64,000 bases of DNA from Pseudogemmobacter lacusdianii (lineage in GTDB: Bacteria; Pseudomonadota; Alphaproteobacteria; Rhodobacterales; Rhodobacteraceae), in assembly GCF_030848395.1 (NCBI RefSeq), contig NZ_JAVDBT010000006.1, positions 1-64,000 of the forward strand, in the 5' to 3' direction. The notes under the pieces were generated by a model. The model was not told where the DNA came from. It worked only from the letters and a program-made list of their open reading frames with translations, and ran no database searches. Made by a program: the position numbers and the translations under genes. How positions within the stretch are numbered: position 1 is the first letter of the stretch; each line of letters begins with the position of its first letter. Of the stretch, positions 30,890 through 41,121 are shown piece by piece.

Positions 30890-32233
30890 TTAATTCTTCA
30901 GATAGCTTTCCATCGTATCTTCCAGCGCATCCTTCCACGGCGTGTGATGCACTGGCGCCATCGTCCCGGTGATGACCGAGCGGTAAGCATTGTCGCGGAA
31001 GGTCATGATATTGGCCTTCTTATGGTCCTTCCATTCGAAGAAGGCCTCGCAAGCGCCATCGACGTCGAAGGACGGGTAGTCGGTCTCGGCGATCAGCTCT
31101 TTGACGTATTCGCCTTGGTAGTGGATCGCATCATGGGCATCGGCCCCGGCATCCTCGGCGGCGACGCGGTCGACCACGTCTTTCTCAAGCACCGCCTTAT
31201 CGGCGGGAATGCTCAGCCGGCCCATGATCGCATCGCGCACCCACCACGCTTGGGCGTCGAACATGTTGAAGGTGAACCACTGGTCTTGCATGCCAAGGAA
31301 GAAGATCTTGGGGTTATGCACATAGGCGACACCCTTATAGAGGTCTGCCGTCGCCAGCCGGTTCTTGGTCTTCAGCCGCAAGTCATCGGGCAGGAAGGGG
31401 AAGTGGTGCTTGTAGCCGGTGCACAGAATGATCGCATCGACCTTCTTAGAAGAGCCATCCGCAAAATAGGCGGTGTTCTCATCCACCCGCACAAGCTGTT
31501 GAACCTCTTGCCAATTGTCCGGCCATTTGAAGCCCATCGGCGCCGAGCGGTAGCAAGTGGTGATCGATTTGGCGCCGTATTTCCAGCATTGCGAGCCGAT
31601 ATCCTCGGCCGAGTAGGACGCGCCCAGGAGCAAGAGATCCTTGCCGGCAAATTCGCGCGCATCGCGGAAGTCATGCGCATGCAGCACGCGGCCGTTGAAG
31701 CGGTCAAAACCCGGATATTCCGGCACATTCGGCACCGAGAAATGGCCCGAGGCGACGATGACATTGTCGAAATCCTCGGAATACATCCGGTCATTCTTCA
31801 GATCATGCGCCGTGATGGTGAAATTGCCGCGATCTTCGTTATAGGTGACCATGCGGATCGTGGTCGAAAAACGGATCAGATCGCGCACCCCGGCCTTTTT
31901 CACCCGGCCTTCGATATAATCAAAAAGCACAGCGCGCGGCGGGTAGCTGGCGATTTGCTTGCCGAAATGCTCTTCAAAGGAATAGTCGGCGAATTCCAAA
32001 CCCTCTTTCGGGCCGTTCGACCACAGATAGCGATACATCGAGCAATGCACCGGCTCACCATGCTCATCCAAGCCGGTGCGCCATGTGTAGTTCCAAAGCC
32101 CGCCCCAGTTCGACTGCTTCTCGAAACAAACGATCTCGGGGATGTCGGCTCCTTTGGCCTTGGCCGATTGGAACGCGCGCAATTGCGCAAGGCCCGAGGG
32201 TCCGGCCCCGATGATCGCCACTCGCTTGGTCAT
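30890..32233 (-). CDS. tmm: Trimethylamine monooxygenase
   Basis: 447 residues starting [21 protein letters not shown] at the ATG 32231-32233, which has an excellent GGAGGAA site. This class B flavin monooxygenase oxidises trimethylamine to TMAO with NADPH and oxygen. Seen in order: FAD motif GAGPSG (about 9-14), the FMO fingerprint [11 protein letters not shown] (F-x-G-x3-H-x3-F), NADPH motif [10 protein letters not shown], and [12 protein letters not shown]. Length (about 445) and context (tdm, dimethylamine oxygenase, permease, amt) agree with bacterial Tmm rather than a general FMO. It heads the block, with a promoter at 32293-32321 and a terminator right after it. Confidence 0.93.
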   Translation of the reverse strand: MTKRVAIIGAGPSGLAQLRAFQSAKAKGADIPEIVCFEKQSNWGGLWNYTWRTGLDEHGEPVHCSMYRYLWSNGPKEGLEFADYSFEEHFGKQIASYPPRAVLFDYIEGRVKKAGVRDLIRFSTTIRMVTYNEDRGNFTITAHDLKNDRMYSEDFDNVIVASGHFSVPNVPEYPGFDRFNGRVLHAHDFRDAREFAGKDLLLLGASYSAEDIGSQCWKYGAKSITTCYRSAPMGFKWPDNWQEVQQLVRVDENTAYFADGSSKKVDAIILCTGYKHHFPFLPDDLRLKTKNRLATADLYKGVAYVHNPKIFFLGMQDQWFTFNMFDAQAWWVRDAIMGRLSIPADKAVLEKDVVDRVAAEDAGADAHDAIHYQGEYVKELIAETDYPSFDVDGACEAFFEWKDHKKANIMTFRDNAYRSVITGTMAPVHHTPWKDALEDTMESYLKN

Positions 32234-32292
32234 AAATTCCTCCGCATCCTGTCGTACTGACTGGCAATCCATAACTGTTGCCTTGGGCGAGA

Positions 32293-32321
32293 GCGTAAGA
32301 GACGGCTTGCGCCTCTGTCAA
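32293..32321 (-). promoter_or_regulatory. Probable tmm promoter
   Basis: On the minus strand a perfect TTGACA (complement of 32316-32321), a 17-base spacer, then TTACGC (complement of 32293-32298). The -10 box is poor, which fits an activator-dependent promoter. It lies about 60 bases before the tmm start. Confidence 0.5.
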
Positions 32322-32494
32322 ATATTCTTCCTGTAAGGAAACGTCATTCCCCAGACATTCCGCAGCCGCCCCGCAGATGCAGGTGTGGTTGGGCAAAGAT
32401 CCGCTGAATAGGAAAAAGCTGCGGCCCCGGTTTCAGGGGGCTTTGCTGGAAAAGAACGCGTGGAGCGCTGGCGTGGTGGGTCCAGTTGCGACGT

Positions 32495-32695
32495 TTACCA
32501 ATGTGGCGGGCGAACATTGGCGGCAGGAGCTTCGGCGGCGATCGCCTCTTCCTCGGCCGCGCGCTCCATCAAGAGCCGAACCCGGCGCTCCAGCACCTCA
32601 ATCTCGCGCGCTTGGCGGGCTGCAACGTCAGAAAGATCCTCGACCGCCCGCATCAAATGCGCCATCCGCTCTTCCAGCGCCTCGATCCGTTCCAT
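32495..32695 (-). CDS. slyX: SlyX family protein
   Basis: 66 residues: MERIEALEERMAHLMRAVEDLSDVAARQAREIEVLERRVRLLMERAAEEE followed by an Ala-rich stretch and the C-terminal VRPPHW. The long amphipathic helix is a coiled coil and the PPHW/Y ending is the SlyX hallmark. The function of SlyX is unknown. The ATG at 32693-32695 is chosen because upstream residues in the same frame lack any family similarity. It is divergent from hisS, 74 bases apart. Confidence 0.82.
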   Translation of the reverse strand: MERIEALEERMAHLMRAVEDLSDVAARQAREIEVLERRVRLLMERAAEEEAIAAEAPAANVRPPHW

Positions 32696-32769
32696 AGTTT
32701 TCGCCTCTGACTTGCCCGCAGGTGGCCCATCCGCTACAGGAAAGGCCGTTCGATGCAAGGCTTCTCCCC

Positions 32770-34239
32770 ATGTCTGATGGTAAAATCCGCCGCCCGCGCG
32801 CTGAAACCCCCAAAGGGTTCCGCGACTATTTTGGCCCCGAGGTGACCGAGCGCAAGGCGATGCTCGATCGCATTGCCGAGGTTTACCATCGTTATGGCTT
32901 CGATCCGCTGGAGACGAGCGCGGTGGAAACGGTTGAAGCTTTGGGCAAATTCTTGCCCGATGTGGACCGCCCCAACGAAGGCGTTTTCGCTTGGCAAGAT
33001 GAAGATCAGGATTGGATGGCTTTGCGCTATGACCTGACCGCGCCCTTGGCGCGGGTCGCGGCACAATATCGCAACGACTTGCCCTCGCCCTATCGCCGCT
33101 ATGCAATGGGCCCCGTGTGGCGCAATGAAAAGCCCGGCCCCGGTCGCTTCCGTCAGTTCTATCAATGCGACGCGGATACGGTCGGTTCGGCTTCGGTTGC
33201 GGCAGATGCCGAGATCTGCGCGATGCTGTCGGATGTGTTCGAGACTTTGGGCCTTGGCGGCGACTATGTCGTGAAGATCAACAACCGCAAAGTGCTGAAC
33301 GGGGTGATGGAAGTCGCCGGTTTGGCGGGTGACGACAAAGCCGAAGAGCGCGGCATCGTTTTGCGGGCGATCGACAAGATTGACCGGCTGGGAGAGACCG
33401 GCGTGCGGGCTTTGCTTGGCGCGGGCCGCAAGGACGAGTCGGGCGATTTCACCAAAGGCGCTGGTCTGACCGATGAGCAGGCCGAGGTGGTGATGGGCTT
33501 CACCTCCGCCCGCCGCGACACCGGGGCCGAGACCTGCGCACGGTTGCGCGAGTTGGTCGGGTCTTCCGCCGTCGGTGCCGAGGGTGTGGCCGAGTTGGAG
33601 ACGATGGCGCGGCTTTTGGAAGCGCAGGGCTATGGCTCGGACCGGATCATCTTGGATCCGGGTGTCGTGCGCGGTCTTGGCTATTACACCGGCCCCGTGT
33701 TTGAAGCCGAGCTGACCTTTGAAATCTTGGACGAAAAAGGCCGCAAGCGGCAGTTTGGCTCCGTCGCGGGCGGCGGGCGTTATGACGGTTTGGTCAAGCG
33801 CTTCACCGGCCAAGACGTGCCAGCGACCGGCGTTTCCATTGGTGTGGACCGGCTCCTGGCGGCTTTGCGCGCCAAGGGCCGCGTCGATGCCGACACCACC
33901 GGCCCGGTGGTCGTGACCGTGATGGACCGCGACCGGATGGCCGATTACATGGCGATGGTGGGCGAGCTGCGTCAGGCTGGCATCCGCGCCGAGGCCTATC
34001 TTGGCAATCCGAAGAACTTCGGCAACCAATTGAAATACGCCGATAAACGCAACTCTCCCGTGGCGGTGATCCAAGGTGGCAATGAAGCGGAAGCTGGCAA
34101 GGTGATCCTCAAAGATCTCATCCTTGGCGCGAAAATCGCCGAGAATGCCACGCTTGAGGAATGGAAAGATCGCCCGGCCCAGATCGAGGTGCCGCGGGCG
34201 GATTTGGTTGCGGCTGTACGCAAGATGTTGGGGCAATGA
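32770..34239 (+). CDS. hisS: Histidine-tRNA ligase
   Basis: 489 residues from ATG 32770 ([24 protein letters not shown]); the open frame begins 16 codons earlier without family support. Class II motifs are visible: motif 2 [32 protein letters not shown], HisA box [14 protein letters not shown], motif 3 [15 protein letters not shown] and [19 protein letters not shown], then the anticodon-binding domain. It charges tRNA-His. The protein is longer than the about 425-residue bacterial type, as is usual in alphaproteobacteria. Its stop overlaps hisZ (ATGA). Confidence 0.96.
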   Translation: MSDGKIRRPRAETPKGFRDYFGPEVTERKAMLDRIAEVYHRYGFDPLETSAVETVEALGKFLPDVDRPNEGVFAWQDEDQDWMALRYDLTAPLARVAAQYRNDLPSPYRRYAMGPVWRNEKPGPGRFRQFYQCDADTVGSASVAADAEICAMLSDVFETLGLGGDYVVKINNRKVLNGVMEVAGLAGDDKAEERGIVLRAIDKIDRLGETGVRALLGAGRKDESGDFTKGAGLTDEQAEVVMGFTSARRDTGAETCARLRELVGSSAVGAEGVAELETMARLLEAQGYGSDRIILDPGVVRGLGYYTGPVFEAELTFEILDEKGRKRQFGSVAGGGRYDGLVKRFTGQDVPATGVSIGVDRLLAALRAKGRVDADTTGPVVVTVMDRDRMADYMAMVGELRQAGIRAEAYLGNPKNFGNQLKYADKRNSPVAVIQGGNEAEAGKVILKDLILGAKIAENATLEEWKDRPAQIEVPRADLVAAVRKMLGQ

Positions 34240-35330
34240 CCGCGAAATCCATCATCCGGGCCGAGGCCGAGCAGCTGCATGCCGCCCTTCTGGCCGCTGG
34301 CGCCTCGGCGATTGAGGCCGATATCCTGCTGCCTGCCGGCACTTTGCTGGACCTTTACGGCGAGGATATCCGCGCCCGCGCCTATGTCACTGCCGACCCG
34401 TTGAACGGCGAGATGATGCTGCGCCCGGATTTCACCGTACCGGTGGTGCAAGCGCATATGTCGGGCGGCGCCGACCCCGCGCGCTATGCCTATATGGGCG
34501 AGGTTTTCCGTCGCCAAGAGCATCTCGACGGTCGCGCCCGCGAATATATGCAGGTCGGCTATGAGGTCTTTGACCGCGATGCCTCCAAGGCGGATGCCGA
34601 GGTTTTTGCCTTGTTTGACAAGCTCTTGGCCGGGTTGAACCTGCGCCCTGAGACCGGCGATATCGGCATTTTGATGGCCGCTGTGCGCGGCCTTAGCACC
34701 ACCGAGCGGCGCAAAGCCGCCTTGCTGCGCCACATCTGGCGGCCGCAACGCTTCCGCGCCTTGCTTGACCGTTTTGCCGGGCGCGCCCCGATTTCGGCCA
34801 CCCACTCGGGCCTTTTGCAGCGCCTTGCGGCGGGTGATCCTTTGGATCTGGTGCAAGCCGCTGGCCCGCTGGTCGGTCTGCGCAGTGCCGAGGATATCGC
34901 CGCCCGCGCCGAGGCGCTCTTGGAGGATGCCAAAACCCCAGCGATCGCCGCGCCCGAAGCGGCTCTGCTCTACGATCTTCTAAGCTTGGAAGCCCCGGCC
35001 CGCGCTGCTTTAGAGCATCTGCGTGGCATCGCCCCAATGCTGCCCGCCATTCTACCCGCGGTCGAGGCCTTCGCGGCCCGGCTCGATGCTTTGGCCAGCC
35101 GCGGCATCGACGTGACCCGCCTGCCCTTCGCGGCCAGTCACGGGCGCAGCACCTTGGAATACTACGACGGCTTTGTCTTTACATTCCAAGGCCCTGCAGG
35201 GCTGCCCGCCATTGCCAGCGGCGGCCGCTACGACGCGCTGACGGCGGTCTTGGGCGCCGGCAAGTCGATCCCGGCTGTGGGCGGCATCATCCGCCCCGGC
35301 CTTGTCGCGCGGTTGCGGGGGGCTTTGTGA
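34236..35330 (+). CDS. hisZ: ATP phosphoribosyltransferase regulatory subunit
   Basis: 364 residues, a HisRS-core paralogue without tRNA charging function. It retains [24 protein letters not shown] (motif 2-like), [12 protein letters not shown] and the C-terminal [24 protein letters not shown], but has no anticodon domain. HisZ is required by the short HisG to form the active hetero-octamer that starts histidine synthesis. Overlaps hisS by 4 bases and hisG by 1 base, so the three are translationally coupled. Confidence 0.93.
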   Translation: MTAKSIIRAEAEQLHAALLAAGASAIEADILLPAGTLLDLYGEDIRARAYVTADPLNGEMMLRPDFTVPVVQAHMSGGADPARYAYMGEVFRRQEHLDGRAREYMQVGYEVFDRDASKADAEVFALFDKLLAGLNLRPETGDIGILMAAVRGLSTTERRKAALLRHIWRPQRFRALLDRFAGRAPISATHSGLLQRLAAGDPLDLVQAAGPLVGLRSAEDIAARAEALLEDAKTPAIAAPEAALLYDLLSLEAPARAALEHLRGIAPMLPAILPAVEAFAARLDALASRGIDVTRLPFAASHGRSTLEYYDGFVFTFQGPAGLPAIASGGRYDALTAVLGAGKSIPAVGGIIRPGLVARLRGAL

Positions 35331-36034
35331 TGCTGAAGATCGGTGTGCCCTCTAAGGGCCGGTTGATGGAAAAGACCTTCGACTGGTTTGGCCAGCGCGG
35401 CGTGACGATGTCGCGCACTGGCAACGAGCGCGAGTATTCCGGTGCCGTCGACGGCGTCGAAGGCGTTGAATTGGTTCTGCTTTCTGCGGGAGAGATCCCG
35501 CGAGAGCTGGCCGCAGGGCGGATCCATCTGGGCGTCACCGGCTCGGACCTGGTGCGCGACAAGCTGGCCGATTGGTCGGCGCAGGTCGTCGATTGGGCGG
35601 CGATGGGCTTTGGCCATGCCGATCTGATCATCGCGGTGCCCTCGGCTTGGATCGATGTCGAAACCTTGGACGATCTTGACGCAGCCGCGGCGGCTTTCCG
35701 GGCACGCCACGGCCACCGGCTGCGGATTGCCACCAAATATCACCGGCTGGTGCGCGAGTTTCTAACCGCGAATGGCGTTGCCGATTACGCGCTGGTCGAC
35801 AGTCAGGGCGCGACCGAGGGCACGGTGAAGAACCTAACGGCTGAGGCGATCGCCGATATCACCTCGACCGGCGAGACGCTGCGGGCGAACCACCTGAAGA
35901 TCCTGTCGGACGGGTTGGTGCACCAAAGCCAAGCGACGTTGTTCTTGTCGCAGACAGCTGTTTGGTCGGCAGCCGAGCAGGCGGTCTTGGCGCGTTTGGC
36001 GGGACTTATGGGGCTGACGGCGCCCGCGCTTTAA
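35330..36034 (+). CDS. hisG: ATP phosphoribosyltransferase catalytic subunit (short form)
   Basis: 234 residues: [24 protein letters not shown] and the periplasmic-binding-like catalytic fold, with GVTGSDLVRDKL and the PRPP loop segment LVDSQGATEGTVKNLTAEAIADITSTGETLRAN. It lacks the C-terminal regulatory ACT-like domain of long HisG, consistent with dependence on HisZ encoded just upstream. It condenses ATP and PRPP, the first step of histidine synthesis. The ATG at 35330 overlaps the hisZ stop (TGATG); a GTG three bases earlier is also possible. Confidence 0.95.
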   Translation: MLKIGVPSKGRLMEKTFDWFGQRGVTMSRTGNEREYSGAVDGVEGVELVLLSAGEIPRELAAGRIHLGVTGSDLVRDKLADWSAQVVDWAAMGFGHADLIIAVPSAWIDVETLDDLDAAAAAFRARHGHRLRIATKYHRLVREFLTANGVADYALVDSQGATEGTVKNLTAEAIADITSTGETLRANHLKILSDGLVHQSQATLFLSQTAVWSAAEQAVLARLAGLMGLTAPAL

Positions 36035-36071
36035 GCGCTGACTTTGCACTTATGCCCGTAAAATCAATACT

Positions 36072-36095
36072 TTGCAGCGCCTACCAGCGCTGCAA
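36072..36095. terminator. Hairpin between convergent hisG and moaE
   Basis: TTGCAGCGC (36072-36080) and GCGCTGCAA (36087-36095) form a 9-bp perfect stem whose loop includes the moaE stop codon. It may act as a bidirectional terminator; no strong U-tail is present on either side. Confidence 0.4.
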
Positions 36096-36521
36096 GGCTG
36101 CCTCATCACTGTCTTTTGCAGCCACCCATTCCGCGCCGTCCGCGCCGATTTCTTTCTTCCAGAACGGCGCGCGGGATTTCAGGTAATCCATCAAATATTC
36201 GGCCGCGGCAAAGGCATCGGCCCGATGCGGCGCGGCGGTGGCGACCATCATGATCATCTCGCCGGGGACAAGCCGGCCATGGCGGTGGATCACCAGCACA
36301 TCGCTGAGCGACCAGCGCGCCTGCGCCTCGGTGGCGATGGAGGTCAGCGCCTTTTCGGTCATCCCGGGGTAATGTTCGATGTCCATCGCGGCGAGGCGTT
36401 GATTGGTGTCGCGCACAATGCCGGTGAAGGTGACGATGGCCCCGGCCCCAGATGCGGCGGATGCGAAGGCTTCGGTCTCGGCGCCCAGTTCGAAGGGCTG
36501 AGACTGTACCGCGATGCGCAT
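36081..36521 (-). CDS. moaE: Molybdopterin synthase catalytic subunit
   Basis: 146 residues with the MoaE core AIVTFTGIVRD, IEHYPGMTEKAL, VLVIHRHGRLVPGE and the C-terminal YLKSRAPFWKKEIGADGAEWV, which contains the catalytic lysines. It inserts two sulfurs into precursor Z using MoaD thiocarboxylate, making molybdopterin. One base separates it from moaD. The product is needed by the molybdenum formate dehydrogenase encoded at 46140. Confidence 0.95.
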   Translation of the reverse strand: MRIAVQSQPFELGAETEAFASAASGAGAIVTFTGIVRDTNQRLAAMDIEHYPGMTEKALTSIATEAQARWSLSDVLVIHRHGRLVPGEMIMMVATAAPHRADAFAAAEYLMDYLKSRAPFWKKEIGADGAEWVAAKDSDEAALQRW

Positions 36522-36522
36522 C

Positions 36523-36771
36523 TTAGCCGCCGGTCATCGGCGGGAAGAAGGCCACTTCCCGCACCCCGGCCAAAGGTGCATCGAAGCTGGAAAGCTCTTG
36601 ATCCAGCGCCACGCGCAAGGCCGCAAGGTCCGCAAAGGCCAAAGCGTAACGCTCTTCCCGTGCAACCAGCTCTGCCACAAGCTCGGCCACAGTGGTGGCA
36701 GAGCTTTGCAATGTTTCGCGCGGCAATCCGATCCGCTCACGCACCCAAGCGAAGTAAAGCACCGTAATCAC
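36523..36771 (-). CDS. moaD: Molybdopterin synthase sulfur carrier subunit
   Basis: 82 residues of ubiquitin-like fold starting at GTG 36769-36771 (MITVLYFAWVRERIG) and ending in the obligatory Gly-Gly (VAFFPPMTGG) that becomes the thiocarboxylate. Overlaps the end of pgsA by 4 bases and precedes moaE by 1 base. Confidence 0.94.
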   Translation of the reverse strand: MITVLYFAWVRERIGLPRETLQSSATTVAELVAELVAREERYALAFADLAALRVALDQELSSFDAPLAGVREVAFFPPMTGG

Positions 36772-37436
36772 TTGGCTTCATCCCGCAGGAAGGGGAGTGA
36801 TTTGCGGAAGTAATCCCAGCCGGTGATGGCCGTCAGCAAGGCCGCAATCCAAAGAAGCGCGATCCCGCCCAAAGTTGCGAAAGAGGCGCAATCGCGGCTG
36901 CCGCAGCCCAAGATCGGACGAGCCGTGCCGGCGGCGACCGCTTCGGCATATTGATCGGGCGTCATATTGTTCATCGCCGCGACGTTCATCACCTCAAGCC
37001 CCGTGCCGAGGAAAAGTACCGCGATTGCAACCATTTGCGCGGTGGTTTTCCATTTTGCCAGCTTGGTCACTTTCAGCAAGCTGGCTTTAGCGCCGAGAAA
37101 CTCTCTGAGGCCCGAAACGAAGACTTCGCGGAAAAAGATCACCGTGGCGGGCAGGATGAGCCAAGGATTCATCCCGCTGTAGCCGGTGATCACCATGATC
37201 GCGATCAGCACCATTGCCTTATCGGCAATCGGGTCGAGCATGGCGCCGAACTTGGATTCTTGCTTCCACAAACGGGCGAGGTAGCCGTCAAACCAATCGG
37301 TGATTGCCGCACCGACAAAAAGCGCCAAGGCGAACCAATCAGCCATCGGCCGGTGGAAATAGAGGAACATGATGGCGACGCCCGGGGCGGCCAACAATCG
37401 CAAAATCGTCAGTGTATTCGGGATCGTCCACTTCAT
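36768..37436 (-). CDS. pgsA: CDP-diacylglycerol-glycerol-3-phosphate 3-phosphatidyltransferase
   Basis: 222 residues, start MKWTIPNTLTILRLLAAPG at 37434-37436. It carries the complete CDP-alcohol phosphotransferase motif DWFDGYLAR, then G and two Asp at the canonical spacing (D-x2-D-G-x2-A-R-x8-G-x3-D-x3-D). About five membrane segments. It makes phosphatidylglycerophosphate in the inner membrane. An insertion near residue 165-195 (QYAEAVAAGTARPILGCGSRDCASF) before the last membrane span makes it longer than the about 185-residue standard. Forms an operon with moaD and moaE. Confidence 0.93.
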   Translation of the reverse strand: MKWTIPNTLTILRLLAAPGVAIMFLYFHRPMADWFALALFVGAAITDWFDGYLARLWKQESKFGAMLDPIADKAMVLIAIMVITGYSGMNPWLILPATVIFFREVFVSGLREFLGAKASLLKVTKLAKWKTTAQMVAIAVLFLGTGLEVMNVAAMNNMTPDQYAEAVAAGTARPILGCGSRDCASFATLGGIALLWIAALLTAITGWDYFRKSLPFLRDEAK

Positions 37437-37556
37437 AGGGCATTGGTAGCCCAGCCCCCCGAGCTTTGGAAGGGCCAAAGCTGAACAGGCGAAGGCGCGA
37501 CGACAGCGCTGATGCTGCGGGCCTCAAAGCTATGTGAGCACAGCCTAAACCCCGCA

Positions 37557-38810
37557 TTATTCAGCAGCGACTGCGACCAAAGGGCGCTGCAACATCGACA
37601 GTTGAGCGTGGATCGCCGAGGTGAGGTCATTCAGCTCTTTCAGACTGACCGAGATCTGGCCCTGGACCTTATCGATCTGGTCGATCGTCGCCGACATCGA
37701 GGATTCAGACATAAGGTCGCGTCGGCTTTCGACGCGGCCCAGAATGCGAATCGTATCGAGGCCCAGCACCATGCGGCGCACATCATTGGCGGCATCGGTG
37801 AGATCAAGCGCGATCCGGCCCGCTTGTATCAAAGCGTCCTGCGCCTGCCGCCCACAGCTTTGCGCCACATCATGCAAGATCCGCGATTCGTTGCGGCGCT
37901 CGGCCTCATTCAGCGCTTCATCCTCATTATTGCCGCGGGCAACAACCTCGGCCTGCAAGCGGGCGCAATGGGTGAGCACCAGGCTGCGACGCACCCCCGC
38001 CGCCATCCGCAACGAGAGATTCGCCTCACCCGAGACGAAGCTGGAAAGCCGGCCTGCAATTTCATCCGATGCGGTTTTGTAATTCATCGAAATCTGGCTG
38101 ATCGGACCGCCTTGCGGTTCAAGCCGGGCGGCGATGAGCCGCATGTTCACCGGCAAAAGCATCAACGCTTGGAACTGTGCGACCAGCCGCGTTTGCACTT
38201 TTTGCGCGTCGACCAAAAGCGAGACCAACTTGGAAAGATAATCCCCATCTGCATCGTCCAGCCGTCCAAGCGCTTGATTGCGCGCGCGAATCTCGTCGGC
38301 AATCGCTTGCGCCATGAAGCTGTGGTAGCTGTCGAAGCCCAATTCGGCCAAGCGGGCCAGAAGGATTTCGGCCGATTGGGCAGGCGTCAACTCTTCCGCA
38401 AGCTCGCGCCGGCGCAGGGCGGCGTATTCGTCGCGCACGGCCGAGAACAAAGGCGAAGAGGCGCGGATGCGGATTGAGAAATAGCCGCCATCACAGACAA
38501 TCGCGCAGGCCAAAATCCAATAGTAACTGCCGTCTTTGCTACGGTTTTTCACATAGCCCACCGCAGGTTCGCCGGATTTCAACAGCGACCAGAACTGGTG
38601 GAAGAAGCCCCGCGGCATATCAGGGTGGCGGATGATATTATGCGGCGCGCCGCGCAGTTCGGGCAGGTCATAGCCCGCCAACTGGCGAAACAAGGTATTG
38701 GCCGAGAGCATCAGGCTGCTCGGGTCCGTGCGGGAGTAAATCAGCCCATCCGCAGGCACGGTCAATTCGCGCCCCGAACCGGGGCTGATCTCTGTGGCGG
38801 CTCTTTGCAT
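37557..38810 (-). CDS. PAS-domain protein, Aer-like sensor without a recognisable output domain
   Basis: 417 residues from ATG 38808-38810 (RBS AGGGG); an in-frame GTG 16 codons upstream is less likely. Residues about 25-130 form an Aer-type PAS domain: LMLSANTLFRQLAGYDLPELRGAPHNIIRHPDMPRGFFHQFWSLLKSGEPAVGYVKNRSKDGSYYWILA, with the HPDMP and KNRSKDG motifs used by FAD-binding Aer PAS domains. The rest is helical, with no transmembrane segment and no methyl-accepting hairpin tip (no EIGxIV-like core), kinase, GGDEF or EAL. It may be a soluble redox sensor in a taxis or stress pathway. Lies 113 bases after uvrC on the same strand. Confidence 0.7.
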   Translation of the reverse strand: MQRAATEISPGSGRELTVPADGLIYSRTDPSSLMLSANTLFRQLAGYDLPELRGAPHNIIRHPDMPRGFFHQFWSLLKSGEPAVGYVKNRSKDGSYYWILACAIVCDGGYFSIRIRASSPLFSAVRDEYAALRRRELAEELTPAQSAEILLARLAELGFDSYHSFMAQAIADEIRARNQALGRLDDADGDYLSKLVSLLVDAQKVQTRLVAQFQALMLLPVNMRLIAARLEPQGGPISQISMNYKTASDEIAGRLSSFVSGEANLSLRMAAGVRRSLVLTHCARLQAEVVARGNNEDEALNEAERRNESRILHDVAQSCGRQAQDALIQAGRIALDLTDAANDVRRMVLGLDTIRILGRVESRRDLMSESSMSATIDQIDKVQGQISVSLKELNDLTSAIHAQLSMLQRPLVAVAAE

Positions 38811-38923
38811 GGTTCCCCTCTGGCCAAACTGCCACCAGTAAGAACCCCAGAAGTTCACAAAGCGTTAGCGCCGCCCGGTTCTGCGCAAAATTTTGCACCT
38901 CCTCGCGCGCGCGGGCGGGTGCC

Positions 38924-40777
38924 TTAATCGCGGTGGAAGAAATTATAGACGGTCTCGGCCATCGCCGCCGAAATCCCGTCCACCGCCAACAGATCCGGCA
39001 AAGCCGCGCGGCTGACCGCCTTGGCCGAGCCGAAATGCGCCAAAAGCGCGCGTTTGCGGGTGGCGCCGACGCCGGGGATCTCATCCAGCGGGGTCACGCC
39101 CACGGCTTTGGCGCGTTTGGCGCGGTGGGCGCCGTTGGCCCAGCGGTGCGCCTCATCGCGCAGGCGCTGGATGAAATAGAGAACGGGATCATTGCGTTGC
39201 AAGGCGAAGGGCCGCATGCCGGGACGGTGGAATTCCTCCTTGCCGGCATCGCGATCGATACCCTTGGCCACACCGATCACCGGGATATCCTCAAGCCCCG
39301 CCTCGGCCATGATGCTGGCCACAGCCGAGACCTGCCCGGCGCCACCGTCGATCAACAGAAGGTCCGGCCAGCTGTCAGTTTTGCGGTCCGGATCTTCCTT
39401 TTGCAGCCGATCAAAGCGACGGCCCAGCACCTCTTTCATCATGCCGAAATCGTCGGAATTGGCCCCCGCAGCCGAGCGGATGTTAAACTTGCGGTATTGC
39501 GATTTGATGAAGCCTTCAGGGCCCGCAACCACCATACCACCCACGGCATCCGCGCCTTGGATATGGGCGTTATCATAGATTTCAATGCGTTGCGGCGGGC
39601 CGTCGAGGTCGAAAGCCTCGGCCAATCCGTTCAGAAGTTTGTTCTGCGTGGCACTTTCCGCCATGCGACGGGCAAGGCTTTCGCGGGCGTTGCGGGCGGC
39701 GTTCTCCACCAGTTCAGCCTTTTCACCGCGTTGCGGCACGTTCAGTTCGACCTTACGACCCGCCCGATCTGACAGCGCCTGCGCCACCAGATCGGGGTTC
39801 TCGACCGCATGTGACAGCAGGATCAGCTTCGGCGGATCCTTATCGTCGTAGAACTGCGTCAGGAAAGCTTCAAGGATTTCAGGCTCTTCCGCGCCCGAGC
39901 CCGTGCGGGGGTAGAAATCCCGATTGCCCCAAGATTGGTTGGCACGGATGAAGAAAACCTGAACGCAGGCCTGACCATGCTCAAGATGCAAGGCGACAAC
40001 ATCCGCCTCGGCCACGCCGCGTGGGTTGATGCCTTGCGCGGTCTGCACCGCCGTCAGCGCCTTGATCCGGTCGCGCAAAGCGGCGGCGCGCTCGAATTCC
40101 ATCGCTTCCGAGGCTTCGGCCATAGATTTCGCCAAATCGGCCTGCACAGAAGTGGTTTTGCCCGACAAGAACCGCTCGGCATCGGCCACCAGCTCGGCAT
40201 AGCCAACTTCCGAGATCTTGCCGACGCAAGGGGCCGCACAGCGCTTGATTTGATATTGCAGGCAGGGGCGCGTCCGCCCCTCAAACATGGAATCGCTGCA
40301 ATTGCGCAGCAAGAATACCTTTTGCAACTGGTTGAGCGTGCGGTTCACCGCGCCTGCGCTGGCGAAGGGACCGAAATAACTGCCCTTTTCGGTCTTGGCA
40401 CCACGGTGCTTTTTCAGCTGCGGGAAGCTGTGGCTTTTGCCGATCAGGATGTTCGGAAAGGACTTATCGTCCCGCATCAAGACGTTATAGCGCGGCTTCA
40501 GCTGCTTGATCAGGTTCTGCTCCAAGAGCAGCGCCTCGACCTCGGTCCGGGTGGTCAGGAACATCATGCTGGCCGTCTCGGAGATCATCCGGGCGATCCG
40601 CGCCGAATGCCCCATCGGGCGAGCGTAATTCGACACACGCGCGCGTAGGTTGCGCGCCTTGCCGACATAGAGCACCTCGGAGGCGGCGTTCAGCATCCGG
40701 TAAACGCCGGGCGAGGCGTCCAACGTACGCAGGTGATCCTGGATCACCTCATATCCGGTGCGAGGCTTGTCGGTCAT
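38924..40777 (-). CDS. uvrC: Excinuclease ABC subunit C
   Basis: 617 residues from ATG 40775-40777. Order of domains: GIY-YIG nuclease ([30 protein letters not shown], residue about 25-55) making the 3' incision, cysteine-bearing region ([15 protein letters not shown]), UVR motif (about 205-240), RNase H-like C-terminal nuclease ([32 protein letters not shown]) making the 5' incision, and a double helix-hairpin-helix end ([21 protein letters not shown]). Complete and normal length. No strong ribosome binding site is visible; an in-frame TTG lies two codons earlier. A perfect DnaA box is found about 95 bases upstream. Confidence 0.96.
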   Translation of the reverse strand: MTDKPRTGYEVIQDHLRTLDASPGVYRMLNAASEVLYVGKARNLRARVSNYARPMGHSARIARMISETASMMFLTTRTEVEALLLEQNLIKQLKPRYNVLMRDDKSFPNILIGKSHSFPQLKKHRGAKTEKGSYFGPFASAGAVNRTLNQLQKVFLLRNCSDSMFEGRTRPCLQYQIKRCAAPCVGKISEVGYAELVADAERFLSGKTTSVQADLAKSMAEASEAMEFERAAALRDRIKALTAVQTAQGINPRGVAEADVVALHLEHGQACVQVFFIRANQSWGNRDFYPRTGSGAEEPEILEAFLTQFYDDKDPPKLILLSHAVENPDLVAQALSDRAGRKVELNVPQRGEKAELVENAARNARESLARRMAESATQNKLLNGLAEAFDLDGPPQRIEIYDNAHIQGADAVGGMVVAGPEGFIKSQYRKFNIRSAAGANSDDFGMMKEVLGRRFDRLQKEDPDRKTDSWPDLLLIDGGAGQVSAVASIMAEAGLEDIPVIGVAKGIDRDAGKEEFHRPGMRPFALQRNDPVLYFIQRLRDEAHRWANGAHRAKRAKAVGVTPLDEIPGVGATRKRALLAHFGSAKAVSRAALPDLLAVDGISAAMAETVYNFFHRD

Positions 40778-40867
40778 GGTCAATTATCTATTTCACATAC
40801 CGCGATTCTGCCGGGGTGCCTGCAATGAACCACGCGTTAGGGCAAGAGGAAAGCTTTCCACCGTTTC

Positions 40868-40876
40868 TGTGGATAA
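40868..40876 (+). promoter_or_regulatory. Single perfect DnaA box
   Basis: TGTGGATAA, identical to the consensus (complement TTATCCACA), upstream of uvrC and next to an AT-rich stretch. Only one box is seen, so it is a possible DnaA-controlled promoter or titration site, not an origin. Confidence 0.45.
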
Positions 40877-41078
40877 GCTTGCGGAGAAGTTTTGCCAGAT
40901 GCCGAAATCTCGTTGTTTTCAGCGGCGTTCACCCACCTGCTTAATTTTTAGGCAGATGTATAAACTGCTGAAAACGAACATAAGATTCTTTCGGGCCGCG
41001 CAAAGCTCTGAGAAATCAGGCCTTTTGTAACGAAAGGGTGAAGCGAAGGTTAAAAGTGGACAAGTCAGCGGCGAGACA

Positions 41079-41121
41079 GCGCGAAGGGCCGTGTTTGCGC
41101 GCCAAAACCGGCCCTTCGCGC
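41079..41121 (-). terminator. Long hairpin after the SDR gene
   Basis: A perfect 13-bp stem (41079-41091 against 41109-41121, GCGCGAAGGGCCG) with further pairing inside the 17-base loop. It lies 32 bases after the SDR stop. No U-tail is seen beyond it. Confidence 0.5.
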
